Below, piece after piece: positions 12,641 through 22,500 of a stretch of 64,000 bases of DNA (position 1 is the first letter of the stretch; every line of letters begins with the position of its first letter). This DNA comes from Ancylostoma caninum (Eukaryota; Nematoda; Chromadorea; Rhabditida; Ancylostomatidae): positions 62,001 through 126,000 of the forward strand of contig JBAJFG010000467.1 of assembly GCA_037903475.1 (NCBI GenBank). Reading direction: 5' to 3'. Under the pieces are notes generated by a model, which saw only the letters and a program-made list of their open reading frames with translations, was not told the origin of the DNA and made no database searches. The position numbers and the translations under genes were made by a program.

Positions 12641-13146
12641 CAACTGGAAGTGGTGGAACCGGAGGCGCACTGTTGCTGCAGGCGTGCGCCCGCGCCAATT
12701 ACCGACGAAACACTACAAGACGAGTTCTCCGTCAAGTGAGAGCTTTATCGTATCCCAATAGTGGTAATATTTAACAATGGCACCCGGCAGTAGATGAACA
12801 GCGCGCATATTTGCCCTTTGTTCAGTTTCACAACCTCTCCTGTATTCACCCTTCTCATTTATACCTAACCATTCCTCACCAACTTCTTTTATATACTCAG
12901 TGTAACCCATATCACTTTACCAACAATAACGTGCAAGAAATGGTAATCATTCTCTTCCATCATTCCACGGTAAATCGGTGGCTGATAGCCGGCTATTTCA
13001 ATCGAGAACTTATTGTGCACCAAGACGGGACGTTGCCACCCTGTACAGGGTTCACTGGCCTAGAGTAAAGGCAGCAGGAGAAAACAATGTAATGCTACAT
13101 TCTGAGTTGCTTTTCCATTGGGGGAACTCGATTGGACAATAAGTTA
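12641..13146. other. No gene recognised
   Basis: Nothing is assignable. A TAAAGGCAGCAGGAG block near 13065 resembles the end of the TTAA/AGGCAG elements elsewhere in the window, but I find no partner end. Confidence 0.4.
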
Positions 13147-14422
13147 TTAGGTTGGTGCAAAAATAATGCGCGTTTTTCGCTGCTTCATCTTCGGTGCAGC
13201 AAACTTCCGGTGTTTCTTATCATCGGTATGAGAAGTCGCATACAGTTTTGTAGCAAATTTCATGGCCTCTTCAAATATCTCATGCATTTCGAGCGAATTT
13301 TATGTTTTTGGTGAATTTTTAGTTGTGGAACGAAAGGCGCCAAAACGAGTTTTTTGCCAAACTCACTTTAGCGAGCTGATACTCGGCGGCATCGCGGCAG
13401 GAATCGCTCGGAATACTACCATAGTTTCGACGAAGGGAATGTGAGCGAATGCATCCCGCCAAGCTGCTTCCGGAGTTTTCGGCTTGGTGTGCCTTGCTTC
13501 GAAAGTAAGGGATGTCGCATAGGTCTTCCTGGGATTTGCGACCCCCAACTGATGAAAATTATCAAACAGCACCCATCCAAAACAACTTATTTGGTTTCGC
13601 AGAACATTGCCGGTAATTGCTGTCAGACCATCCCTCCCTTCGGCAAAAATGGGAAGACGAAAAAGCTCGACGAGTTGATGTCGCGCATACTAAACGAGTA
13701 CCGGATTGATCCTCGCTGAAAGGTCTGCTTCGCGCCTTTGTAGTGAAAGAATTGCGACCAAACAGTCGGTCGCTTAGTAATTAAATATGAAGTATAGACC
13801 CTCCTCGACAAAATGAGGTGCCTTGCTCGACAGTTGGACGAGGAACCTGCACCGAAACACTCCCAGAAAACAAAGAAACACCAAAATAAGGTCACGGCGA
13901 TTTTGTGGCGAGCTGCTGCGAAAATTGCACAGTGCAGTTCATTCATTCTTTCTCATCTGGGAAATACTTTCAAGATATAAATGAAATAAATTAGTAACTT
14001 CACGGTGTGACCCCAGCGTTGCTCGATAAAATGGATTCTTCACTCCTACACGGTAGCGTCCAGGCACACCCTGCACGACAGATTCTTCACAGGTTCGAGC
14101 AACTGAGCTAGGAAGCTCGGACTCCTGTATCATAATCAGCAAACTTCTCGCTCACCGACTACCACTTCCCCGAGGACCTAGACGGCTTCTTCCGGGAGAA
14201 TTTTCTCGAAGACTAAAGTGATACCAGAACTGCCCTGCGGAAGTTCGTCGATTCTAGAAGGCCCCTTCAGAATTTCACGGTAGTCGGAGAATGTCTATCT
14301 TATTGCTAAAGATTTGTGGATTACAATAGTTCTAAGCCTTTTCAAAAATATCGATTTTGAAAGGAGTTATGAGGTTCAGAATCAAAGGCATGAAAACGCG
14401 CATTATTTTTGCACCAACCTAA
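13147..14422 (+). mobile_element. Bandit-like mariner, full length
   Basis: The 1276-bp element is flanked by TA at 13145-13146 and 14423-14424. Its terminal inverted repeats begin TTAGGTTGGTGCAAAAATAA. The transposase lies on the plus strand and is broken by several frameshifts and stops. Recognisable pieces are a GKTKKLDEL block near 13650 (GKVKKLDKW in relatives), a LDEEPAPKHSQKTKKHQNKV-like block near 13840-13890, an LTDYHFPEDLDGFFREN block near 14155-14200 (DYHFFKHLDNF in relatives) and a final VDYN block. The family is Tc1/mariner, cecropia-type, by recall similar to hookworm bandit and human Hsmar1. It cannot make an intact transposase. Confidence 0.88.
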
Positions 14423-14451
14423 TATATTATTTTGGATATGAGATGAATTAA

Positions 14452-14530
14452 TGCGAGCGAAGCGAGCATTAGAAGAAGTCTGGAAGTCCGGCGTCAGCCG
14501 GACGGCCAGACTGGTGAATCAATATCGCGC
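14452..14530. repeat. Nested-hairpin repeat, copy 1
   Basis: GCGAGCGAAGCGAGC is followed by AAGAAG, a short arm (TCTGGAAG) and the hairpin GTCCGGCGTCAGCCGGAC, then the closing arm GGCCAGACTGG. A second copy lies in inverted orientation at 17788-17853, and its outer arm has changed on both sides (CCTGAGAG with GATCAGGCTGG), consistent with a conserved fold. Confidence 0.6.
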
Positions 14531-15060
14531 TGATCGAACGCTGTTCTGAAACACCTGTACAACAATGTCTACGTGAAAGGGAGACGATGCCGATAACTCA
14601 AATTCAAAAGAAAATCTCTAGATCAATATATGGATGTAACAGGTATACCTAACTTGTGTTTTTCCACAGCTCGGCTGGCAAGTTGTAAGTAGTAACTCTC
14701 GTAAACAGCAGGCAAGATTAGGAACTTAAACGGCTCACAAAATCACTACCTAAAACACATACGACGCGTCCAATTTCGTTCACGTTCACATTTCCAACTG
14801 AATTCATCTTAATCCATAGGTTTTGGGCCAAACCACCCGTAAAACTATGGAACAGTGGCCTACTCCAGTGCGCAACATCAGCGAAACCATCGCGTCGCGT
14901 CAGCAGGCGCAACGCAAATTCGTCCCATCGCGTCGTTTTTCAAGAAAAAAGTGTAAACAGGACGCGACGTCGCCCAGCGCCGGTAAAATCCTATTTTTCG
15001 CCACTTCTTTGCTAAATAGTTGCGAATGAAAAGCCTGCAAAATAGTTGTTTTAACATCTT
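14531..15060. other. No gene recognised
   Basis: No recognisable gene. From about 14990 to the end, pieces of the 'GCAACTATTTAGC' dispersed repeat appear. These recur at 16900-17060, 17690-17790 and 19370-19440. Confidence 0.4.
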
Positions 15061-15482
15061 CCTTGCCAAATAGTTGTAAACTGAAGAGTTAGTAAATTAC
15101 TTGTTCTGACCACTTCCTTGCTAAATAATGCTAAATAGTTGCAAAACGAAAAGCTAGTAAAATAGTTGTTCTCCGAAGTCAACCCGTTAGAACAGGAACG
15201 TTTTGTGGATTACACTCAATCAAAATACAACAACTTCATTGCTGGCATTCATAAACGTCTCCAAACTGTGTGGCGCAACCAAGCCACAGACCTAAGAACA
15301 ACTCGTGCCAGAACAGTAGAACGCAATGTGCTTCTCTGATTCTCGTAGTTTGCTGTGATGGGGCGATCTTCGGCAACCGCTCAGATTGGTTCGTCACCTT
15401 CCGCAGTCGTACATTACTCAGTCATGGTCCCAAATTGTCTAAACGGGCTGGATGCAAATTCGAAAGGAAGTCGTTTCTACAT
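15061..15482 (+). repeat. Inverted duplication block L1, left
   Basis: Matches the reverse complement of 17376-17795 over most of its length. Shared landmarks are CCGTTAGAACAGGAACGTTT, GGCATTCATAAACGTCT, GGGCGATCTTCGGC.ACCGC and CACCTTCCGCAGTCGTACAT. No coding potential is evident. The copies differ by scattered substitutions and small indels. Confidence 0.75.
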
Positions 15483-15505
15483 TTTTACGTTTCTTTCCTT
15501 TTTGC

Positions 15506-15690
15506 AGCAGCAATAGAGGGAGGATGGCAGCAGCCGCAAGGAGATGCCGCTAGGGTTTCTACATGACGCACTACGCTGTTCGGCCTGCGTTCATGCTGCA
15601 CAGTTATCAGAGAAGTTCTAATTCAATGTAGAGTCCATTGATTTAAATAGTTTGTTTTATGAGAACACTTGCCTTCAATGCTTCGTGATC
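15506..15690 (+). repeat. Direct duplication block A, left
   Basis: Aligns in the same orientation with 19602-19790. Shared landmarks are GAGGGAGGATGGCAGC, GGAGATGCCGCTAGG, CAGTTATCAGAG.AGTTCTAA and CTTGCCTTCAATGCTTCG. The L1 and L2 blocks around it are duplicated in inverted orientation, so the locus has been rearranged more than once. Confidence 0.7.
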
Positions 15691-15693
15691 TTA

Positions 15694-16740
15694 CTTCTTC
15701 TTAATTGGCAGTTCATGTATGTGGGTGTGCACGAGAACGAGCCACCAAAAACGGAAAATACCTACACCATTGTGTTCATCGCGTTGAGCTATGTACGAAA
15801 ATATGGTAAATTTTGATTTTTACCTTGAATTACAGGTGTTTCGGGCCACTTCAGTCATGTTCAGACGTGTTAATGGCCGACAGTTGTTTCCACCAAAGTT
15901 GGAATGAATGAGATAGGCCTGTGATTAGAGAACCGTATAAAAGGAAAGAGACGGGTAGGGTACCTTTATAAGGAGGAGGAGGAACCAGACAGACGAGGGA
16001 TGACACGGAGGAGGGTTACGCCTTAGGGTGGTGTTAGAGGTGGGCTGGCGGTGTGATAAGGATGCTCCGGCGTCCATAGATGAGGAAACACCTGGAGTTG
16101 GGTCCAACGGCGTGATATGAGTGCGCCGACGTCCAAAAGCGAGGAAACGCCTGGAGTTGGGTCCAACTGCGTGATAAGGGTGCGCCGGCGTCCAAAAGCG
16201 GGGAAACGCCTGCAGTCGGGTCCAGCGGCGTGATATGAGTGCGGCGGCGTCCAAAAGCGAGGAAACGCCTGGAGTTGGGTCCAACGGTGTGATAGGGGTG
16301 CGCCGGCGTCTAAAAGTAGGTAGACGCCTGGAATCGGGTCCAACGGCGTGATATGAGTGCGCCGACGTCCAAAAGCGAGGAAACGCCTGGAGTTGGGTCC
16401 AACTGCGTGATAAGGGTGCGCCGGCGTCCAAAAGCGGGGAAACGCCAGCGGTCGGGTCCAACTGTGTGATAAGGGTACGCCGGCGTCCAAAAGTGGAGGA
16501 ACCTCTGGAGACAGGTCCCAACGGTGAGACAAGGTGCGCCGGTGTTCAGGTCCAATCCCGGTTTGTACTTACTCGGCCAATTTTTAGTATTTACGTCCAC
16601 CACAGCGAACCGAAATGCGTTGCCTCAAATTGTAGGAAAGGAGCTGTCCATAGTGGGTCAGTGGTTCCATGAACCGCGCTAAAGAATACTTCTCTGTGGA
16701 TAGTGTCTGTTCATCCATCTGCACTAATCTTATCTGAGGA
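15694..16740 (+). repeat. Inverted duplication block L2, left
   Basis: Matches the reverse complement of 17864-19340. Landmarks shared with the right copy are the TTCTTAATTGGCAGTTCATG edge, a GTGCACGAGAAC block, GTGTTTCGGGCCACTT, the minisatellite, and CACTATCCACAGAGAAG-type sequence next to ATCTGAGG. The left copy has only a few TG units where the right copy has the 422-bp (AC)n tract. Confidence 0.8.
16050..16545. repeat. 59-bp minisatellite, array 2
   Basis: There are eight or so tandem copies of a 59-bp unit containing GGTGCGCCGGCGTCCAAAAG, GGGGAAACGCCTGGAG and GGGTCCAACGGCGTGATA. The spacing of the GCGCCGGCGTCC block is 59 bp from copy to copy (for example 16241, 16300, 16359). The unit length is not a multiple of three, and frames drift between copies, so the long open frames are not genes. 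Confidence 0.9.
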
Positions 16741-17228
16741 AGGCTGGTGGATACTAAAAAAAGAAAGCAAGCTTCTCAGAACCCCTGGAACAAGTTGCAA
16801 ACAAGGATTTCTCCAAAACAACTCGCAAACAAGCTCAAATAAAGTTGTTTGCAAGCTTTTGCTAAAAACAGCTTGCAAACTAATATGACGTCATCACCAA
16901 CCTAGAAAAAATAGTTGCAGACTAGCTTTTCGACTACGACATTTTGCGACTATTCTACTAGGAAGTCAAAGCAGCTATTTTACCAGATTTCTCCAAAAAC
17001 AACTATTTTACTAGCTTTGCACTGATACTCCACAACTATCACGCAAAAATGAAAGAATCCTTTGGTTGTGGTAAGGTATTTTAGCGGTCCCATATAATGA
17101 AGAGCGGCGGATACTTTGCTTTAATACAAAGCGTGAGTTATAAGTTTTAAGTCTTTGTCTCAATTTTTAGAAATTCCTCAGAACAGGAGTTCAAGTAATT
17201 CACTCCACTCATTCAGTTGCTAGTGAAG
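16741..17228. repeat. Mosaic of dispersed short repeats
   Basis: No gene. This central piece holds several variants of a 'CAAACTATTTTACTAGCTTTTC'-like repeat, alternating as AACAAGTTGCAAACAAG, GACTAGCTTTTCGACTA and CAACTATTTTACTAGC. Related pieces occur at 15000-15180, 17690-17790, 19370-19510 and, inverted, 22555-22650. Confidence 0.5.
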
Positions 17229-17277
17229 CCATATATGTATATATTAGCGAAAACTTTGTTTTCGCTAATATATATGG
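17229..17277. repeat. AT-rich hairpin
   Basis: TATATTAGCGAAAAC faces its complement GTTTTCGCTAATATA across a 3- to 4-bp centre, with further ATAT pairing outward. It interrupts a sequence (CAGTTGCTAGTGAAGCC / GGCTTCAATAGCAACTG) that is itself roughly inverted around it. Confidence 0.8.
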
Positions 17278-17375
17278 CTTCAATAGCAACTGAACTCTCG
17301 AGAACATTGCCCCTTAAGTGTCGAGAAGATTGCACAGTATCAGAGTCCCTGTTGGCGCATCTAAACTCCAATCTA

Positions 17376-17795
17376 ATGTAGACACGATTTCCTTTCAAGT
17401 TTCCAGCATTGACCAATTTCCTTTCAAGTTTCCAGCACTGACCAATTTCGGACCTTGACTGAGTAATGTACGACTGCGGAAGGTGATGAACTGATTTGAG
17501 CGGTAGCCGAAGATCGCCCAATCACAGTAAACTATGAAAACCACGGAAGCACTGCTCTGCCACGAATTGTTCTTGGATTTGTGACTGGGTTGAGCCCCAC
17601 AGTTTGCAGACGTTTATGAATGCCACCAATAAAGTTGTTGCATATTGAATGAGTGTAATCGACAAAACGTTCCTGTTCTAACGGGTTGACCTCGGAGTAC
17701 AACTATTTTACTAGCTTTTCATTTTGCAACTATTTAGCTAGGAAGTGGTCAGAACAAATAATCAACCAGCTTTCCATTTTACAACTACCAGCCTG
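17376..17795 (-). repeat. Inverted duplication block L1, right
   Basis: Reverse-complement partner of 15061-15482. It contains a local duplication of TTTCCTTTCAAGTTTCCAGC (about 17388-17450) that the left copy lacks. Confidence 0.75.
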
Positions 17796-17853
17796 ATCGT
17801 CCGGCTAACGCCGGACTCTCAGGCTTCTTTTCGTGCTCGCTTCGCTCGCATAT
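17788..17853. repeat. Nested-hairpin repeat, copy 2
   Basis: Inverted partner of 14452-14530, with inner hairpin GTCCGGCTAACGCCGGAC and the conserved GCTCGCTTCGCTCGC end. It lies exactly between blocks L1 and L2. Confidence 0.6.
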
Positions 17854-18044
17854 TTTCATTGTCCTCAGATAAGATTAGTGCAGGTGGATGAACAGACACT
17901 ATCCACAAAGAAGCATTCTTTACCGCGGTTCATGGAACCATTGACCCACTATGGACAGCTCCTTTCCAACAATTTGTGGTGCCGCATTTCGGTGGAAGTA
18001 AATAGTAAAAATTGACCAAGTAAGTGCAAATTGGGATTGGACCT

Positions 18045-18565
18045 GAACACCGGTGCACCCTTATCTCACCGCTGGAACCTGCCTCCAAAGGTTCCTCCCG
18101 TTTTGGACGCCGGCGCACCCTTATCACACCGTTGGACCCGACTCCACGCGTTTTCCCACTTTTAGACGCCGGCGCACCCTAATCACACCGTCACTCCACG
18201 CCCCCACTTTTAGACGCCGGCGCACCCTTATCACGCCGTTGGACCCAACTCCACGCGTTTCCCCACTTTTAGACGCCGGCGCACCCTTATCACGCCGTTG
18301 GACCCGACTCCAGCGTTCCCCACTTTCGGACGCCGGCGCACCCTTATCACACCGTTGGACCCGACTCCACGTTTCCCCACTTTCGGACGCCGGCGCACCC
18401 TTATCACACCGTTGGACCCGACTCCAGGCGTTTCCCCACTTTCGGACGCCGGCGCACCCTTATCACGCCGTTGGACCCGACTCCAGGCGTTTTCCCACTT
18501 TTAGACGCCGGCGCACACTTATCACGCCTTTGGACCCGTCTCCAGGCGTTCCCCCTATTTTGGAC
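18045..18565. repeat. 59-bp minisatellite, array 3
   Basis: Inverted copy of array 2: about nine units of GACGCCGGCGCACCCTTATC, CCGTTGGACCCGACTCCA and a GCGTTTCCCCACTTT block. Copies differ by small deletions, for example a shortened unit near 18185-18215. Confidence 0.9.
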
Positions 18566-18895
18566 GCCGATCAAACCGCTAGCCCACCTCTAACATACTC
18601 TATGCTGCAATCCCTATCCTTGTCACTCCTCACCCGTCTGGTTCATCGTCCTCGTTATAAAGGCATACTACCCTTCTCCTTCCTTTTATATGGTCCTGTG
18701 ATCATAAACTTATCTCATTCATTCCGACCGTGGTGAAAACAATTGCAGGCCATTAACATGTCTGAACATGACAAAAGTGGCCCGAAACACCCTTAAATCA
18801 AGGTAAAAATCAAAATTTACCACGTTTTCGTACATAACTCGATGCGCTGAACACAATGGTGTAGGTATTTTCCGTTTTCGATGGCTGGTTCTCGT

Positions 18896-19320
<425 letters not shown>

Positions 19321-19433
19321 AACTGCCAATTAAGAAGAAGTATGATGATTTGGCAAGGAAGAGGTCAAAACAACTATTTTGCAAGCTTTTCATTTGCAAC
19401 TATTTAGCAAGGAACTGCCGTGAAATAGTATTT

Positions 19434-19494
19434 CACCAGCTTTCGAAAAACTAGTTTTAGATGCGATCTGAAACTAGTTTTTCAAAAGCTGGTT
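19434..19494. repeat. Long near-perfect hairpin
   Basis: ACCAGCTTTCGAAAAACTAG and AACTAGTTTTTCAAAAGCTGGT pair around a centre containing ATGCGATC. A related AGATGCGATC.GAAAC. piece recurs near 20020. Confidence 0.75.
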
Positions 19495-19601
19495 GAATAG
19501 TTGTTGCAGAGGTTCTGAGTATAATGGAGAGCGGTAGATGCACCGCGTTCAGTCACACAGCGTACTTTATAAGTTTCAAGTGCCTTGCCTTTTGCCTCGA
19601 T

Positions 19602-19790
19602 TTACAGCAGCAACTGAGGGAGGATGGCAGCTGCGAGGAGATGCCGCTAGGATTTCTACTTGACGTACTATGCCGTTCAGGCTGTGTTCGTGCTGCGCAG
19701 TTATCAGAGGAGTTCTAATTCAGTGTAGAGTCTATGGATTCGAATAGTTTTTTTTTAAATAAGAGAACTTGCCTTCAATGCTTCGGAATG
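19602..19790 (+). repeat. Direct duplication block A, right
   Basis: Same-orientation partner of 15506-15690, with GAGGGAGGATGGCAGC near its start and CTTGCCTTCAATGCTTCG near its end. Confidence 0.7.
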
Positions 19791-19984
19791 AATGCTTAGA
19801 AAAGTAACCAAGCTTGTTGAAATGGTCTTCTTCAGGCTATTTATAGGCATACATAATTAGCAAATCTCCCTTAAAAGGTCTTGAACAGAATGACTTCACT
19901 AGCAACTGAATGAGTGGAATGAATTACTTGAACACCTGTTCTGAGGAATTTCAAAAAATTGAGACAACTCAGAACCCCAAAAAC

Positions 19985-20115
19985 AACTTGTCGACAAGCA
20001 TTTGGCGAGCGAGTATCTGATCGCATCTGAAACTTGCTTTTCCAAAAACTTGTCGACAACTTGGTCTTGCACTTCCTTGTCGACAACTCGTCCGCCCAAA
20101 AGCTTGTCGACAACT
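19985..20115. repeat. Spaced TTGTCGACAA palindromes
   Basis: The 10-bp palindrome TTGTCGACAA appears at about 19989, 20050, 20077 and 20104, with a decayed CTTGCCGACAG after them. The last three are spaced by 27 bp. The spacers differ in sequence. It lies immediately upstream of the Penelope-like RT fragment. Confidence 0.7.
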
Positions 20116-20151
20116 TGTTTTTTCTCTTTCTTGCCGACAGGTGGTCGGTAT

Positions 20152-20748
20152 GAACTTGTTCTTGACCTATTTTTCTTTGACAATCTGTCAGCTCTACATT
20201 ACAAAATTGCCCAAGGTAGACCTGTGCATGTTGAGGTACCTTCCCACTTAACGAATACAAACCATTTCCTTGAACAAATACGTGCTTCCAGTTTTGATCC
20301 CGATTGTGTTATGGAGTCATTTGATGTGATCTCCTTATACACCAACGTTCAAAACAGCCAAGCTCTACAGGCTGTATCGGAAATGTTAACAACTCACGTT
20401 GCTAGCATTCAAATGTATGAGCTGAGCATAAACCGCACGATTACGTTAATAAGGGAACGTTTGAATTGCACAATATTTAAGTGGTCAGGAAAGTACTTTT
20501 CTCAAATACGAGGTCTTGCCATGGGCCAAAGACTTGCGCCTGTTTTGGCAATTTGTTTCATGAGCAAGATAGAACAACCGGTACTAGAGCGCTTACCAAT
20601 GTTATACTGTAGATATGTTGACGACTGTTGCATTGTAACTTCGACTCAGTCCGAAATGGATGAATGCTTTAAGATCATTCGACAGTCGGAACACATTTAA
20701 CACGTGAAACCCCCAAAGACGGCTGGCTCCCCTACCTTAACACCCAGA
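20152..20748 (+). pseudogene. Penelope-like element, RT fragment
   Basis: This is the reverse transcriptase part of an EN+ Penelope-like retroelement. Visible motifs are MESFDVISLYTNV (RT motif A region, near 20305), QIRGLAMGQRLAPVLAI (motif B region, near 20500) and YCRYVDDCCIV (catalytic YVDD, near 20605). The frame ends at a stop at 20698-20700. Coding sense continues in a shifted frame with a DGWLPYLNTQI block up to 20748, where a transposon interrupts it. The N-terminal part is missing or unrecognisable before about 20150, so the copy is 5'-truncated as well as broken. Confidence 0.85.
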
Positions 20749-20752
20749 TTAA

Positions 20753-21160
20753 AGGCAGTGTGTCACCTCGTTTTCGTGTCTGAGCTTTTACCAGATTCTG
20801 AATCTCCTCGACACGATGAATCCAACGGTATACCTAAAATGTTACAAAAAGGTCTTTAAACCCTACTTTTAAACGTTTTTTCGAGACGGGATTTGTAATA
20901 GTTTGTCGAGCCGAGAGGACGCGTGAAGTCGTTGATCTCATCGTCTAGACGTGTTGGCCAACGCTGCAGACGTGGCGGGCAACCAGCATATTCACGGACC
21001 GCTCCGCCCAGGTGGTCTGTGAACTGCACTTTCAGACCCTCCGAAAACGGGGTTTTCGTCATTTTTATGAGCTTTGATGTAGATCTTTGGAAGTAGCGTG
21101 ACGAGGAGCTCTAGAGTCTATTGGTATTTTCAGCTCACAAAACGAGATGACACACTGCCT
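20753..21160. mobile_element. TTAA-flanked piggyBac-like MITE
   Basis: The 408-bp insertion sits inside the Penelope-like coding region, with TTAA at 20749-20752 and 21161-21164. Its inverted ends are AGGCAGTGTGTCACCTCGTT on the left and the complement of AGGCAGTGTGTCATCTCGTT on the right. Deleting it with one TTAA restores continuity between LNTQI and KLSNGMMKVKW, which proves the insertion point. No transposase frame is inside. The host fragment then carries on at 21165. Confidence 0.9.
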
Positions 21161-21164
21161 TTAA

Positions 21165-21460
21165 GTTGTCCAATGGCATGATGAAAGTAAAGTGGTATCG
21201 CAAGGCCGATTCTAAGAACCCAACGCCTATCAAGCGCGCGGTTATAGGTAACATGTTCAGGACCGCTAGGCAGGTTAGCAGTGGAGAGAAGGAGCGCCAG
21301 GAATCGCTCTTGTTAGCTTCCAATATTGCGCGCACCAACGGGTACACACTAGCTCGTCGATTCCAATCAAGACGCTTCGAGACCCGGCACATCGCACACG
21401 AAGATAAACTTACCCTCTGTCTTCCCTTCATCTCCGACGAAATGGCAGCAGACATATATA
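21165..21460 (+). pseudogene. Penelope-like element, RT thumb part
   Basis: The frame continues after the piggyBac-like insertion: a LSNGMMKVKWYRKADSKNP block, then NMFRTARQVSSGEKERQESL, NGYTLARRFQSR and LPFISDEMAADI. The FISDE block matches the region just before the inter-domain linker of Penelope-type RTs. It stops at the Tc1-like MITE inserted at 21461. Confidence 0.75.
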
Positions 21461-21698
21461 CAGTCCTGTAGATCAGGAGGGAAGGATCTCCGCGACGCTT
21501 AGAATCCTCCACGTCGTTCCACGTTGTTATCTCCAACAAGCAGATCATGGGTCGACATGTTGGAGATGACTGAAGACAACGTTCGATCATGATACGCAGT
21601 AATGTCTAACATGTCGACCCACGATCTGCTTGCTGGAGATAACGACGTGGAAGATTCTAAGCGTCGCGGAGATCCTTCCCTCCTGATCTACAGGACTG
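21461..21698. mobile_element. Tc1/mariner-type foldback MITE
   Basis: A 238-bp insertion flanked by TA (21459-21460 and 21699-21700). The inverted arms are nearly 100 bp and almost identical: CAGTCCTGTAGATCAGGAGG inward on both sides. The left arm has one extra 10-bp block (CCACGTTGTT). Removing it brings the host frame back to SDEMAADI followed by RRCLVRAQLHND, apart from a few TA bases at the left junction. It has no coding capacity. Confidence 0.88.
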
Positions 21699-22198
21699 TA
21701 CGACGATGTCTGGTACGAGCTCAACTGCACAACGATGTTACCTTAGTGAGCATTCCTAATGATAACATCAAGAAACAGTTGGTTCGGAATAGACTTTACG
21801 ATAAACAGTGCATATCAACTGATTGCATAGTCTGTCCACATGGTAAAACCGGAGATTGTTCGAAGGCAGGGGTAATTTATCAACTTACATGTTTGAACTG
21901 TGGCGCGTTATATATCGGAGAAACTGGCCGATTGCTCAGCATTCGCGTTAAAGAACATTTGGCTAGTAAGCGTCGCGGAAACCTAATATCTCCGCTCGGA
22001 AAACACAAGCACGAAAAACACAACGGTTCTGAATTTGATGTGATGTGTACGATATTGAGCTGCGAGACGGATATCACGGCGAGGAAGGCATCAGAAGCGC
22101 TCTGGATATCCGCAAGGAATCCGAGCATGAACAACCGCAACGAATGTCTGTCAATCACAAATGACTTTCTTCCTTTCCTATCACTATGCAAGGTGTAG
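21699..22198 (+). pseudogene. Penelope-like GIY-YIG endonuclease
   Basis: This is the C-terminal endonuclease of the same Penelope-like element. Zinc-knuckle-like cysteines (CIVCPHGKTGDC) precede a GIY-YIG core, GVIYQLTCLNCGALYIGETG, followed by the conserved Arg and the EH of RVKEHL. A KHKHEKHNG block and a late EALWISARNPSMN block follow. The frame ends naturally at 22196-22198. As the last exon-free part of the element it is better preserved than the RT, but without an intact upstream frame it is a relic. Confidence 0.85.
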
Positions 22199-22419
22199 AT
22201 TGACGGGATAATCGCACTTATATACCATCTATGGTGCACAGTGACACCCAGTCGTTCGCGAAGAGTGTCTGCATCGGTGCGAACATTCGAAAACCGGTGG
22301 ATTCTAGAGGTTGGTTCGCCTTATCCCAAAGAGTGGTTCTCTTTGGTGAGTCCAGAACAATGCCGGACTAGCCAGGAGGGAGGAAACATTTGCTGGCTAA
22401 GAACGTGAATTTGAACTCC

Positions 22420-22500
22420 ACACCACTTTCAGGCCTTTGACAAAGACGTTCTCGTCGAAACGTTAGGCCAATAATAAAAGATCCACCAAACAACCTGGAA
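22420..22500 (+). other. Penelope 3' tail, decayed hammerhead?
   Basis: After the endonuclease stop, a TTTGACAAAGACGTTCTCGT block runs into CGAAACG near 22436-22463. GACG and CGTC pair and are followed by GAAAC, as in stem II plus GAAA of a hammerhead. The first core segment would be UUGACAA instead of CUGANGA. Penelope-like elements are known to carry hammerheads at their ends. I see only this half-core, so the call is tentative. Confidence 0.3.

Noticed and set aside
12223..12735. Overlapping minus-strand open frames of 100-170 codons
   Set aside because: They are caused by the minisatellite, which stays open in several frames at once.
14452..14530. Bacterial contamination suggested by GCGAGCGAAGCGAGC
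   Set aside because: The motif sits inside a repeat that recurs in this nematode-like sequence, next to a mariner and the minisatellites.
16050..18565. CRISPR-like array
   Set aside because: Repeats are directly tandem with no unique spacers, and the genome is a eukaryote.
15925..18736. Long repetitive frames rich in RRRTLITPLDPT
   Set aside because: The 59-bp unit shifts frame from copy to copy, several frames are open on both strands, and the arrays are inverted copies of each other.
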